Of a DNA stretch of 64,000 bases, positions 18,352 to 25,092 are shown piece by piece. The stretch spans positions 91,251 to 155,250 of the forward strand of contig NZ_JAGINO010000018.1 in NCBI RefSeq assembly GCF_017876115.1, written 5' to 3'. The number at the start of each line of letters is the position of its first letter. The stretch's first letter is position 1. The notes beneath the pieces are model-generated. The model ran no database searches. It was not told the DNA's origin and worked only from the letters and a program-made list of their open reading frames with translations. This DNA comes from Azospirillum picis. GTDB taxonomy: Bacteria; Pseudomonadota; Alphaproteobacteria; Azospirillales; Azospirillaceae. The position numbers and the translations under genes are program-made.

Positions 18352-18366
18352 TGGCACGGAGGTTGC
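18352..18366 (+). promoter_or_regulatory. Sigma-54 promoter of the psp operon
   Basis: TGGCACGGAGGTTGC is an essentially perfect -24/-12 element (GG at 18353-18354, GC at 18365-18366, 10 bases between). Transcription should start about 12 bases downstream, near 18378, just before the ribosome binding site of the small gene at 18397. PspF, encoded divergently, would bind upstream in the 18218-18350 interval. Confidence 0.92.
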
Positions 18367-18396
18367 GATAGGGAGTGCATGGCAAGGAGATCAACC

Positions 18397-18561
18397 ATGA
18401 GCGATTTCAGCGATTTCCGCCGCCGCTACGGCGGTCACCGCTTCGACACCGCGCAGGGCCGCCCGCTGGCGCGCCGCGTGCGTAGCTATCTCGCCACCCG
18501 GCCGGCCGAAAGCTGGCTGTTCTTCTTCGCCGGCATCATCGCCGGCGCCATCCTCGGCTGA
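18397..18561 (+). CDS. Small membrane protein, first gene of the psp operon
   Basis: 54 residues. The N-terminal half is basic and polar (DFRRRYGGHRFD) and the C-terminus is one hydrophobic helix (SWLFFFAGIIAGAILG). AAGGAGA lies directly before the ATG. It sits between the sigma-54 promoter and pspA, with 17 bp to pspA, so it should be induced with the envelope-stress genes. I do not recognise it as PspB, PspC or PspD. A role next to PspA at the inner membrane is inference. Confidence 0.8.
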   Translation: MSDFSDFRRRYGGHRFDTAQGRPLARRVRSYLATRPAESWLFFFAGIIAGAILG

Positions 18562-18578
18562 TCGACGGAACACCGACC

Positions 18579-19250
18579 ATGAGCATCTTTTCGCGCCTCA
18601 CCGACATCGTGCAGTCCAACCTGAACTCCCTGCTCGACCGCGCCGAGGATCCGGAGAAGCTGATCCGCCTCATCATCCAGGAGATGGAGGACACGCTGGT
18701 CGAGGTGCGGTCCTCGACCGTCAAGATCATCGCGGAGAAGAAGGAGATCGAGCGCCGGGTCGCCGATCTCCACCGCGAGCGCGACGAGTGGGACCGCAAG
18801 GCCGAGGTGGCGCTGACCCGCGACCGCGAGGATCTCGCCAAGGGCGCCCTGCTGGCCAAGTCCAAGGTCGCCGAGCAGGCCGACGCGCTGACCGAGCAAC
18901 TCGTCCAGGTCGAAGCGGCGCTGGCCAAGGCCAACGATGACATCGCCCGGCTGCAGGCCAAGCTGACCGACGCCAAGACCCGCGAGAAGGCGCTTGTCGT
19001 CCGCGGCCAGACGGCGACCAACCGGGTCAAGCTGCGCAGCGCCCTGCATGACGAGCGCATCAACGACGCCCTGTCCCGCTTCGAGCAGGTGGAGCGCAAC
19101 CTCGACGAGCTGGAAGGCCGGGTGGAGGCCTACGACGTCGGCCGGACCAAGAGCCTGACCGAGGAGATCGCCGAGCTTGAGGCGTCCCACAAGGTCGAGG
19201 AGGATCTGGCCGCCTTGAAGGCCCGCATCGCCGCCCGCCGCAACGGCTGA
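18579..19250 (+). CDS. pspA: Phage shock protein A
   Basis: 223 residues, PspA/IM30 (ESCRT-III-like) family. It begins MSIFSRLTDIVQSNLNSLLDRAEDP, an amphipathic membrane-binding start, and is a long coiled coil (about 25-215). The conserved LIRLIIQEMEDTLVEVRSS block and C-terminal EEIAELEAS are present. It binds PspF to block sigma-54 activation and, under membrane stress, assembles on the inner membrane to limit proton leakage. Confidence 0.96.
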   Translation: MSIFSRLTDIVQSNLNSLLDRAEDPEKLIRLIIQEMEDTLVEVRSSTVKIIAEKKEIERRVADLHRERDEWDRKAEVALTRDREDLAKGALLAKSKVAEQADALTEQLVQVEAALAKANDDIARLQAKLTDAKTREKALVVRGQTATNRVKLRSALHDERINDALSRFEQVERNLDELEGRVEAYDVGRTKSLTEEIAELEASHKVEEDLAALKARIAARRNG

Positions 19251-19292
19251 CGGCCGCTGACGGCGGCAGGCGGCGGGATCGACCCGGTGCCG

Positions 19293-19320
19293 GGATGGGG
19301 CGGCGACGCCCCATCCGTTT
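19293..19320 (+). terminator. Hairpin between pspA and pspB
   Basis: A perfect 10-bp stem (GGATGGGGCG with CGCCCCATCC, loop gcga) followed by GTTTTCC. It looks like an intrinsic terminator of modest strength inside the operon and would give more pspA than pspB-pspC transcript, or stabilise the pspA 3' end. Confidence 0.6.
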
Positions 19321-19350
19321 TCCTCACGACAATAAGAGGACCCGACGACC

Positions 19351-19578
19351 ATGGGGTTCCTGGGTTTCGTCCTCGCGGTGCTGTTCATGGTGGTGGTGGC
19401 GCCGGTCTGGATCGTCTTCCACTACATCACCAAATGGCGGTCCCAACGCGGGCTGACCGCACAGGACGAACGGCTTCTCGCCGAGCTTTGGGAGATTTCC
19501 AACCGGCTTGAGGCCCGCGTCCACACGCTGGAACGGGTGCTCGACGCCGAGGCGCCGCACTGGCGCGACAAGGTCTGA
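19351..19578 (+). CDS. pspB: Phage shock protein B
   Basis: 75 residues with one N-terminal transmembrane helix (VLAVLFMVVVAPVWIVFHY) followed by KWRSQRGLTAQDERLLAELW and a short coiled coil, the PspB layout. Together with PspC it senses envelope stress and draws PspA to the membrane, releasing PspF. Confidence 0.92.
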   Translation: MGFLGFVLAVLFMVVVAPVWIVFHYITKWRSQRGLTAQDERLLAELWEISNRLEARVHTLERVLDAEAPHWRDKV

Positions 19579-19623
19579 GGCCTTGCGCCGGCCTGCATGG
19601 GCGGCCCCCTCCCGGGCCATGTG

Positions 19624-19647
19624 CCTCTCCCGCGAGAGCGGGGGAGG
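19624..19647 (+). repeat. GC-rich hairpin between pspB and pspC
   Basis: CCTCTCCCGC and GCGGGGGAGG flank the loop gaga, giving a 10-bp stem with one G-T pair. It resembles the other CCCTCCCC-type intergenic palindromes in the window and may reduce or stabilise the distal psp message. Confidence 0.5.
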
Positions 19648-19715
19648 GCCCGGGGCAGGCGACGCCTTCCGCCGAACATCCGACCTGAGACTCAAACGAA
19701 AGGAACGAGGCCGCC

Positions 19716-20117
19716 ATGGACCGCGCGTCCCGCTTCGACTCGCCCAATCCGCACCGGCTCTATCGTGATCCGCAGCGCGGCGTGCTGGGCGGAGTGTGTG
19801 CCGGCATCGCCGACTATTTCGGCGTCCAGCCGGGGATGGTCCGGCTGGCGATGCTGTTCGCCCTGTTCTTCTTCTCGCTGCCGCTGGTGATCGGCTATGT
19901 GATCGCGTTGCTGGTGCTGCCGGTGCGCCCGGCCGAGCTCTACCGCGATGCCGACGAAGAGGCGTTCTGGCGCACGGTGTCGACCAAGCCGGACCGCACG
20001 CTCGCCGGCCTGACCCAGCGTTTCCGCGACATGGAGAGGCGGATCGTCGGGATGGAGGCCTATGTCGCCTCCAAGGAATTCGAGCTGAACCGTGCCATCC
20101 GCGACCTGGATCGCTGA
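19716..20117 (+). CDS. pspC: Phage shock protein C (PspC domain)
   Basis: 133 residues. The PspC domain spans about 13-72 (LYRDPQRGVLGGVCAGIADYFG, then a transmembrane segment LFALFFFSLPLVIGYVIALLV). A cytoplasmic or periplasmic helical tail follows (FRDMERRIVGMEAYVASKEFELNRAIRDLDR), a coiled coil common in proteobacterial PspC. It works with PspB as the stress sensor of the psp system. AAGGAACGAGG precedes the ATG. Confidence 0.94.
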   Translation: MDRASRFDSPNPHRLYRDPQRGVLGGVCAGIADYFGVQPGMVRLAMLFALFFFSLPLVIGYVIALLVLPVRPAELYRDADEEAFWRTVSTKPDRTLAGLTQRFRDMERRIVGMEAYVASKEFELNRAIRDLDR

Positions 20118-20193
20118 CGGATCGCCGATGGGCAACTGAACAGGCCACCGGCGGGCTCCCGCCCGGTCCGCCGCCATCCGGAGGCACCAGACG

Positions 20194-21318
20194 ATGGAAT
20201 CGCCCTTATCGGTTGCGCTGGCCCTGTCCGCCGCGCTGTGCGGCCTCGGGATGGCCGCGGCCCGCGCGGAAAGCCTGGTCGGCTTCCAAAGGCTGTCCTT
20301 TCCGGAAGCCGGCGACTGCCGGGCCGTAGAAGGCGGCCTCTGGTATCCGACCACGGACGTGGCGCGGGAAAGCGCACTTGTCGGGGACGACCCGATCCTT
20401 GCCGGCGAGGTCGTGCGGCCCGGCGCCGAGCCGCAGCCGGGACGTCACGCGCTGGTGGTTCTTTCTCACGGTTACGGCGGCAACTGGACCAGCCAGCAAT
20501 GGCTGGCGGTCGATCTCGCACGCCACGGCTACGTCGTGGCCGCTCCCAACCATCCCGGATCGACCAGCCGCGACATTGCGCATCCGGCGGGGGCGCATCC
20601 GGCGGGGGCGCATCCGGCGGCGGCGCATCCGCAGGCGGCCAAGCCATGGACGCGCCCCCGCGAGATCGGTTGCGTGATCGACGGGCTGAACGGCGGGTTG
20701 AACGGCGACGGGCGCTGGTCCGGCCTGCTCATTTCCGGCGATGCCGCCGTGATCGGCCACTCGCTCGGGGGATGGACCGCGATGGTCCTTGCCGGCGGCC
20801 GGTTCGATCCGGAGCGGCTGGCCGGCGCCTGCAAGGCTCATCCGGCGATGGCCGCATGCCGGCCGCAAATCGGCGGGCTCCGCCGCGATCCCGACGCGCT
20901 GGCGGCATGGGCACGGCCGATGGCCGACCGTCGCATCAGGGCGGCCGTGACGCTCGATCTCGGTCTGTCGCAGGGCTTCGATCCGGCAAGCTTGGCGGCG
21001 GTCGATGTCCCGGTCCTGGTGGTGGCCGCCGGTCCTGGCGATGCAGATATGCCCGCCGACCTCGAATCAGGCCACCTTGCCGATCACCTGCCGGCCGGCA
21101 GGTCCGAACGTGCCACCATTGCCGATGCCGGCCATTTCAGTTTTCTTGGTGTGTGCAAGGCCGGCGCCGTTCCCTTGCTGGAGGCGCAGCAGCCTGGTGG
21201 CGGCATGATATGCCGTGACGGCGGCGGTCGCGACCGTCCAGCCATCCATCGGCAGACATCCGACATCGTCGTTCACTTCATGAACGAGGTCATGCCACCG
21301 TTCCGGCCACCCTTCTGA
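20194..21318 (+). CDS. Secreted alpha/beta hydrolase (dienelactone hydrolase/PAF-acetylhydrolase-like)
   Basis: 374 residues with a signal peptide ending near AARAES (about residue 26). The fold shows LVVLSHGYGGNW (oxyanion region, about 88-99), the nucleophile elbow GHSLGG and a late DAGHFSF, giving a likely Ser-Asp-His triad. It probably acts on an ester or lactone in the periplasm. Residues 129-148 are four tandem five-residue repeats of AHPAG type, encoded by a 15-bp tandem DNA repeat between the oxyanion loop and the nucleophile. It is downstream of pspC but has its own start signals and is not obviously part of the psp response. Confidence 0.85.
   Translation: MESPLSVALALSAALCGLGMAAARAESLVGFQRLSFPEAGDCRAVEGGLWYPTTDVARESALVGDDPILAGEVVRPGAEPQPGRHALVVLSHGYGGNWTSQQWLAVDLARHGYVVAAPNHPGSTSRDIAHPAGAHPAGAHPAAAHPQAAKPWTRPREIGCVIDGLNGGLNGDGRWSGLLISGDAAVIGHSLGGWTAMVLAGGRFDPERLAGACKAHPAMAACRPQIGGLRRDPDALAAWARPMADRRIRAAVTLDLGLSQGFDPASLAAVDVPVLVVAAGPGDADMPADLESGHLADHLPAGRSERATIADAGHFSFLGVCKAGAVPLLEAQQPGGGMICRDGGGRDRPAIHRQTSDIVVHFMNEVMPPFRPPF
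20578..20637 (+). repeat. 15-bp tandem repeat, four copies, inside the hydrolase gene
   Basis: Unit gcgcatccggcgggg: two perfect copies, a third with one change, and a fourth with changes near its end. In frame it gives AHPAG, AHPAG, AHPAA, AHPQA. Because the unit is a multiple of three, copy number changes would keep the frame. Confidence 0.9.
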
Positions 21319-21482
21319 TGGCCTTCGTTCCAATCCCCAACCGCCAGCCAGCCGCTGCCCGCCCTTTTCCGGCGTGCCGGTCATGGCGTGGCCATGGACT
21401 CGGGGCCATGAATCCGGGGCCGTGAACCCGGGGATGCGAACCCAGGCCCGCGAACTCTGGCGCAAGCGGGCGCCGGGACCCG

Positions 21483-21611
21483 TCAGCGGCGCTGGCGCCG
21501 CCCGTCACGCGTGCGGATCGGGATCGGTTTCGGCGTGGGCATCGTGGCGATCAGGCCGGCCAAAGCCGCCGCTGCCGCTGCCACACCGCCAAGCAGAACG
21601 AGATCCATCAT
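21483..21611 (-). CDS. Small single-helix protein
   Basis: 42 residues. An alanine-rich hydrophobic helix (LVLLGGVAAAAAALAGLIA) is followed by a Pro-Ile-Pro-Ile stretch and a basic tail (RTRDGRRQRR), so the C-terminus is probably cytoplasmic. A clear ribosome binding site (GGAGGG) stands 4 bases before the ATG. It is too short for routine gene calling. The function is unknown. It lies alone between the hydrolase and MAPEG genes. Confidence 0.55.
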   Translation of the reverse strand: MMDLVLLGGVAAAAAALAGLIATMPTPKPIPIRTRDGRRQRR

Positions 21612-21850
21612 AGACCCTCCACCATCGCTCTCCGCCTCACCCCTTATGGTGAAGCAAGATGGTTAGAACATGGTAGCGAAAAGATAGGCTGACAACAGTT
21701 CTCCCAACGGGACACCTCGTCATGGGACACCCGCCGGCGCATCGCAGCCTTGATCCAAATCATGAGCGGGGCCGTTATTGATCGTCGGGACGGGTGCCGC
21801 CTTGCCGGCCGCCGCCGTCCCACGCCCAGCCTTCGACGGAGTCCGCCCAC

Positions 21851-22423
21851 ATGCCCGACACCCTGCCCCGTCCCGATTCCGCAACGAGCCGGCGTCCGTC
21901 CCTCGTCTTCCGCGCCCTGCTGCTCAACGGCGCCGTGGTGGTGCTGACGGCGCTGCTCTTCGCCCTTCTGCTGTCCCTGGTGCTGCCGCCCGCCGGCCTC
22001 AACGCCCCGGGGGCGCGCATGGCCTACTGGGCGCGGCAGGTCCTGTGGCCGGCGCTGGTGCTCTTCGCGATGGTGCTGGGCGTCATGGCGATGCGCGGCC
22101 GTACCGCCGCCCTCAACCCCATAGACGACCCGGAATCGCGGACCCAGCGCGTCTGCCAGCGGGTCCTGGCGAACAGCGTGGAACAGACCGCCATCTTCGT
22201 GCCGGCGCTGGCGGCGCTGGTCGCCACCCTGCCGGTCCCCTCGCTGGGGGTGGCGGCGGTGGCGACCTGGCTGTTCGTGCTGGGGCGGCTGCTGTTCTGG
22301 GCCGGCTATCTCATCCATCCCTTCGCCCGCGCCCCCGGCATGGCGATGACCCTGACCGTCAATCTGATCGTGCTGGGCTGGGCCGTTCTGTTGCAAGTGG
22401 GCGGGATGCAGCCGGGCGGCTGA
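21851..22423 (+). CDS. MAPEG-family membrane protein
   Basis: 190 residues with four predicted transmembrane helices. The MAPEG pattern is seen in the segment from RTQRVCQRVLANSVEQTAIFVPAL to the helix with LGRLLFWAGYLIHPFARAPGMA. Bacterial members are poorly known; some have glutathione transferase or peroxidase activity. The 3' end overlaps the end of the convergent glycosyltransferase gene by 65 bp. Confidence 0.88.
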   Translation: MPDTLPRPDSATSRRPSLVFRALLLNGAVVVLTALLFALLLSLVLPPAGLNAPGARMAYWARQVLWPALVLFAMVLGVMAMRGRTAALNPIDDPESRTQRVCQRVLANSVEQTAIFVPALAALVATLPVPSLGVAAVATWLFVLGRLLFWAGYLIHPFARAPGMAMTLTVNLIVLGWAVLLQVGGMQPGG

Positions 22424-23354
22424 CCGGTGCAGCCCTGCCGTCCGCGGGTGGGGCGCTGGCGGGTGCCGCGGTCTGCGCCAGATGCAGCCAGCGGCGGTAC
22501 GCCTCGACGCTGACCGGGGCGCGGTGCTTCAGCCCGATGCGCAGGATCTGCGGCAGAGCCGCCAGCACCTTCAGGTCGGTCGCCCGCGGGCCGTGGCGCA
22601 GGTTCTTCCAGCTATTGCCGGCCCAGCTTCGCGCCAGCCGCCACGCCATCAGCGGGGCCGGGCAGCGCGCCACCTCGCGGATCAGGTCGTTGCGGTGGTT
22701 GTAGAAGCGCTCCAGCCCCGGCTTTCGCCCCTTCTCGCTCTTGTCGTGGTAGACCATGACGTCGGGCAGGGCCACCACCCGGTAGCCGGCGCCGACCAGC
22801 CGCAGGCAGCGGTCCTTCTCCTCCCCCTGCCGGTAGAGCTCGGGCATGTAGAGCCCGACCGCCTCGATGGCGCTCCGGCGCAGCAGGTGGCCGCAGCCGA
22901 CGTACCAGGGCACGTCGAAGGGAGCGGCGCCTTTCGGAAAATAGACGAGCCCGTCGCGTGTCTCGATGTTGCAGGCGACGGCGGCCACCTCGGGATGCTC
23001 CGCGAGGTAGGAGACGCAGCGGGCCAGCCCGTCGGGGTCGACGAACCAACTGTCGTCGTCCACCGACAGGATCAGGTCGCCGGTCGTGTTCACGAAGCCG
23101 AAGTTGCGCGCCAGGATCAGTCCGGCGTTGTGCGGCTGCCGGACATAGCGGACTGCCGGGAACTCGGCCCGCATCATGGCGCCGGTGCCGTCGGTGGAGC
23201 CGTCGTCGATGACGATGATCTCCATCGGCGGCATGGTCTGCGCCATCAGCCGGGTCAGCGCGATGCGCAGTTCCGGCCCGCGGTTGTAGGTGGCGATCAC
23301 GGCGCTGACGGTCATCGGGCCGCCGGGCCGCCCGGTGTCGGCTGGCTTGGTCAC
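22359..23354 (-). CDS. Family 2 glycosyltransferase
   Basis: 331 residues, GT-A fold. It starts VSAVIATYNRGPELRIAL, has IIVIDDGSTDGTG as nucleotide-binding motif and LILSVDDDSWF as the metal-binding DxD region, then CGHLLRRSAIEAVG and YRQGEEKDRCLRLVGAGY. It transfers a sugar from a nucleotide sugar onto a growing glycan at the inner membrane. The GTG start at 23354 overlaps the stop of the Wzy-like gene (GTGA), so the two are coupled; an ATG at 23315 is the alternative. The 3' end overlaps the MAPEG gene on the other strand. Confidence 0.92.
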   Translation of the reverse strand: MTKPADTGRPGGPMTVSAVIATYNRGPELRIALTRLMAQTMPPMEIIVIDDGSTDGTGAMMRAEFPAVRYVRQPHNAGLILARNFGFVNTTGDLILSVDDDSWFVDPDGLARCVSYLAEHPEVAAVACNIETRDGLVYFPKGAAPFDVPWYVGCGHLLRRSAIEAVGLYMPELYRQGEEKDRCLRLVGAGYRVVALPDVMVYHDKSEKGRKPGLERFYNHRNDLIREVARCPAPLMAWRLARSWAGNSWKNLRHGPRATDLKVLAALPQILRIGLKHRAPVSVEAYRRWLHLAQTAAPASAPPADGRAAPVSRPAASRPLATERPSPARSD

Positions 23355-24829
23355 GGAGCCTCCCTCCCGTCGATGCCGCGGGCGAAATCGGCCTTGGCGA
23401 AATGGGTCCGGGCGAAGTCCGTCCGGGCGAATTTCGGGGCGAATTTCGGCGGCGCCACGATCGCTCCCAGCGGATCGTCCTCAAGGATGCCCCAGGCGCG
23501 CAGGGCGCGGGTCAGGCCGATCCACAGCAGGATCGGCAGCAGCGAGAAGAAGCCGAACTTCACGATGGTGATGTTGCCGTCGCGGAACCACTGCAGGCAC
23601 AGCGGCAGGAAGGCGCAATAGAACAGCACGGCGTAGCGGTTGCTGAAACCGCTGGTCCAGAACCAGCGGTGCAGCCGGCCGAGGATCAGCCCGACCACCA
23701 CCATGGTGACGATCATCCCGATCCAGCCGGCGCTCATCCAGCCGTCGCCCGGCAGCGAGGTTGTCAGGTTGTAGAAGACACCGTAGTCGTTCAGGTCAAC
23801 CCATTTCACCGGCGCGCCAACCGGCTTGCTCGGCCACAGCAGGCGCGGGATCGGTTCGGTGAAAAGCTGCAGGTACTGGGTGAACCAGGTGTAGGTCGCC
23901 GACTGCTTGGGCACCACCCACAGTATGTAGGCGAGGAAGTCGAAGTTCGCCAGATCCTGGCCGGCCAGCGCGTCCAGCGCCCGGCCGCTGCCGCTGCCGC
24001 CGTTGAACTTCAGCAGGACGGAGGCCGGGGCGTCGCCGGCCAGCACGTCGCGGAAGGCGTCGCGGTTGTTGCCCAGCACGGTGAACAGCCCCATCACCGG
24101 AATGGCGGCGAGCACATGCCACAGCCGGAACCACTTGGTGCGGCTGCGGTACAGCATCAGCAGCACCAGCCCCAGGATGCCCATGATGATGGCCCAGCGC
24201 CCCCAGCCGAGATAGGCGCGGTAGGCGACGAAGCCGGCGAAGGGGATGAAGGACAGCGGGTGGAAGCGGCACACCCAGATCAGCCCCAGCGTCAGCGGCA
24301 GGCCCATCGAATGGGCTTCCGCGATGTAGCCGGTGGTGTTGGTGTAGATCGGCTGGCCGGTCAGCGGGTCGCGTTCCATCTGCACGTCGCCGGTGCCGTC
24401 GAAGCTGGCGCCGGCCTGGCGCTGGACCGCCGAATAGATGGCGAGCGGACCCAGCAGCGCCGCGGTGGTCAGGAAGGCGACGACGTCGACGCGGTCGAAG
24501 GTGAAGGCCGGGGCCGGCTCGCCGTTCGGGGTCCAGTCCGGCCTGACCAGCCCGGCCCAGATGCAAGCGGCGGCGAAGGCCACCAGCCCGACGGAACTGA
24601 CCACCAGCGTCATGACGAACTGCTGTTCGTCCGGCCAGAAGCCCATGAACAGCCAGACGTCGTCGAAGTGCTGCGTGTAGACCAGGATCGGCCGCATCAC
24701 GAAGACCAGGGTGTGGAAGATCAGATAGAGCGTCAGCGGATGGAACATCGATGCGCTGCCGGTGCTGAGGAACACCGCGGTCACCAGTACCAGGACCAGG
24801 ACCTGCGCGATCAGCGCCATTTCGATCAT
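23351..24829 (-). CDS. Polytopic membrane protein, oligosaccharide repeat-unit polymerase-like
   Basis: 492 residues with roughly ten to twelve hydrophobic helices and a large periplasmic loop in the second half (IPRLLWPSKPVGAPVKWVD through PGDGWMSAG), the layout of Wzy/O-antigen polymerases. The motif near PRLLWPSKP recalls OtnA/Wzy-type polymerases. The C-terminal tail is unusual: several five-residue repeats of FA(R/K)xx type (FARTD, FARTH, FAKAD), resembling pentapeptide repeats. The ATG at 24829 fits the first helix; a longer frame exists upstream but is not convincing. Operon with the glycosyltransferase downstream. Confidence 0.75.
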   Translation of the reverse strand: MIEMALIAQVLVLVLVTAVFLSTGSASMFHPLTLYLIFHTLVFVMRPILVYTQHFDDVWLFMGFWPDEQQFVMTLVVSSVGLVAFAAACIWAGLVRPDWTPNGEPAPAFTFDRVDVVAFLTTAALLGPLAIYSAVQRQAGASFDGTGDVQMERDPLTGQPIYTNTTGYIAEAHSMGLPLTLGLIWVCRFHPLSFIPFAGFVAYRAYLGWGRWAIIMGILGLVLLMLYRSRTKWFRLWHVLAAIPVMGLFTVLGNNRDAFRDVLAGDAPASVLLKFNGGSGSGRALDALAGQDLANFDFLAYILWVVPKQSATYTWFTQYLQLFTEPIPRLLWPSKPVGAPVKWVDLNDYGVFYNLTTSLPGDGWMSAGWIGMIVTMVVVGLILGRLHRWFWTSGFSNRYAVLFYCAFLPLCLQWFRDGNITIVKFGFFSLLPILLWIGLTRALRAWGILEDDPLGAIVAPPKFAPKFARTDFARTHFAKADFARGIDGREAP

Positions 24830-25092
24830 CGGCACCCCGTCGCCAGTTGCATGCACGGCGGATCGCGGTCGGCCCGGAACGCGGACAGGCGCGTAGGACC
24901 AGCCGGTCCGGCTAGGAAGAGTAGCCAGCCTATACGTCCCGAACCGGTCGGGCAGGGGTGCAGAGGGTGTGCGCCCTTCGTAGCCCCGCACCCCCTTCGC
25001 GCTTTTGCCGGTGCGGTCGCCGTGGGTCAGTCTGCCCCCTTCGGCGGATCCTCGGTCGAATGGACCGCCTGCCACGGGAGAGGAGGTTATCC

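Noticed and set aside
20577..20637. CRISPR array
   Set aside because: The 15-bp repeats are contiguous with no spacers and are in frame in a hydrolase gene.
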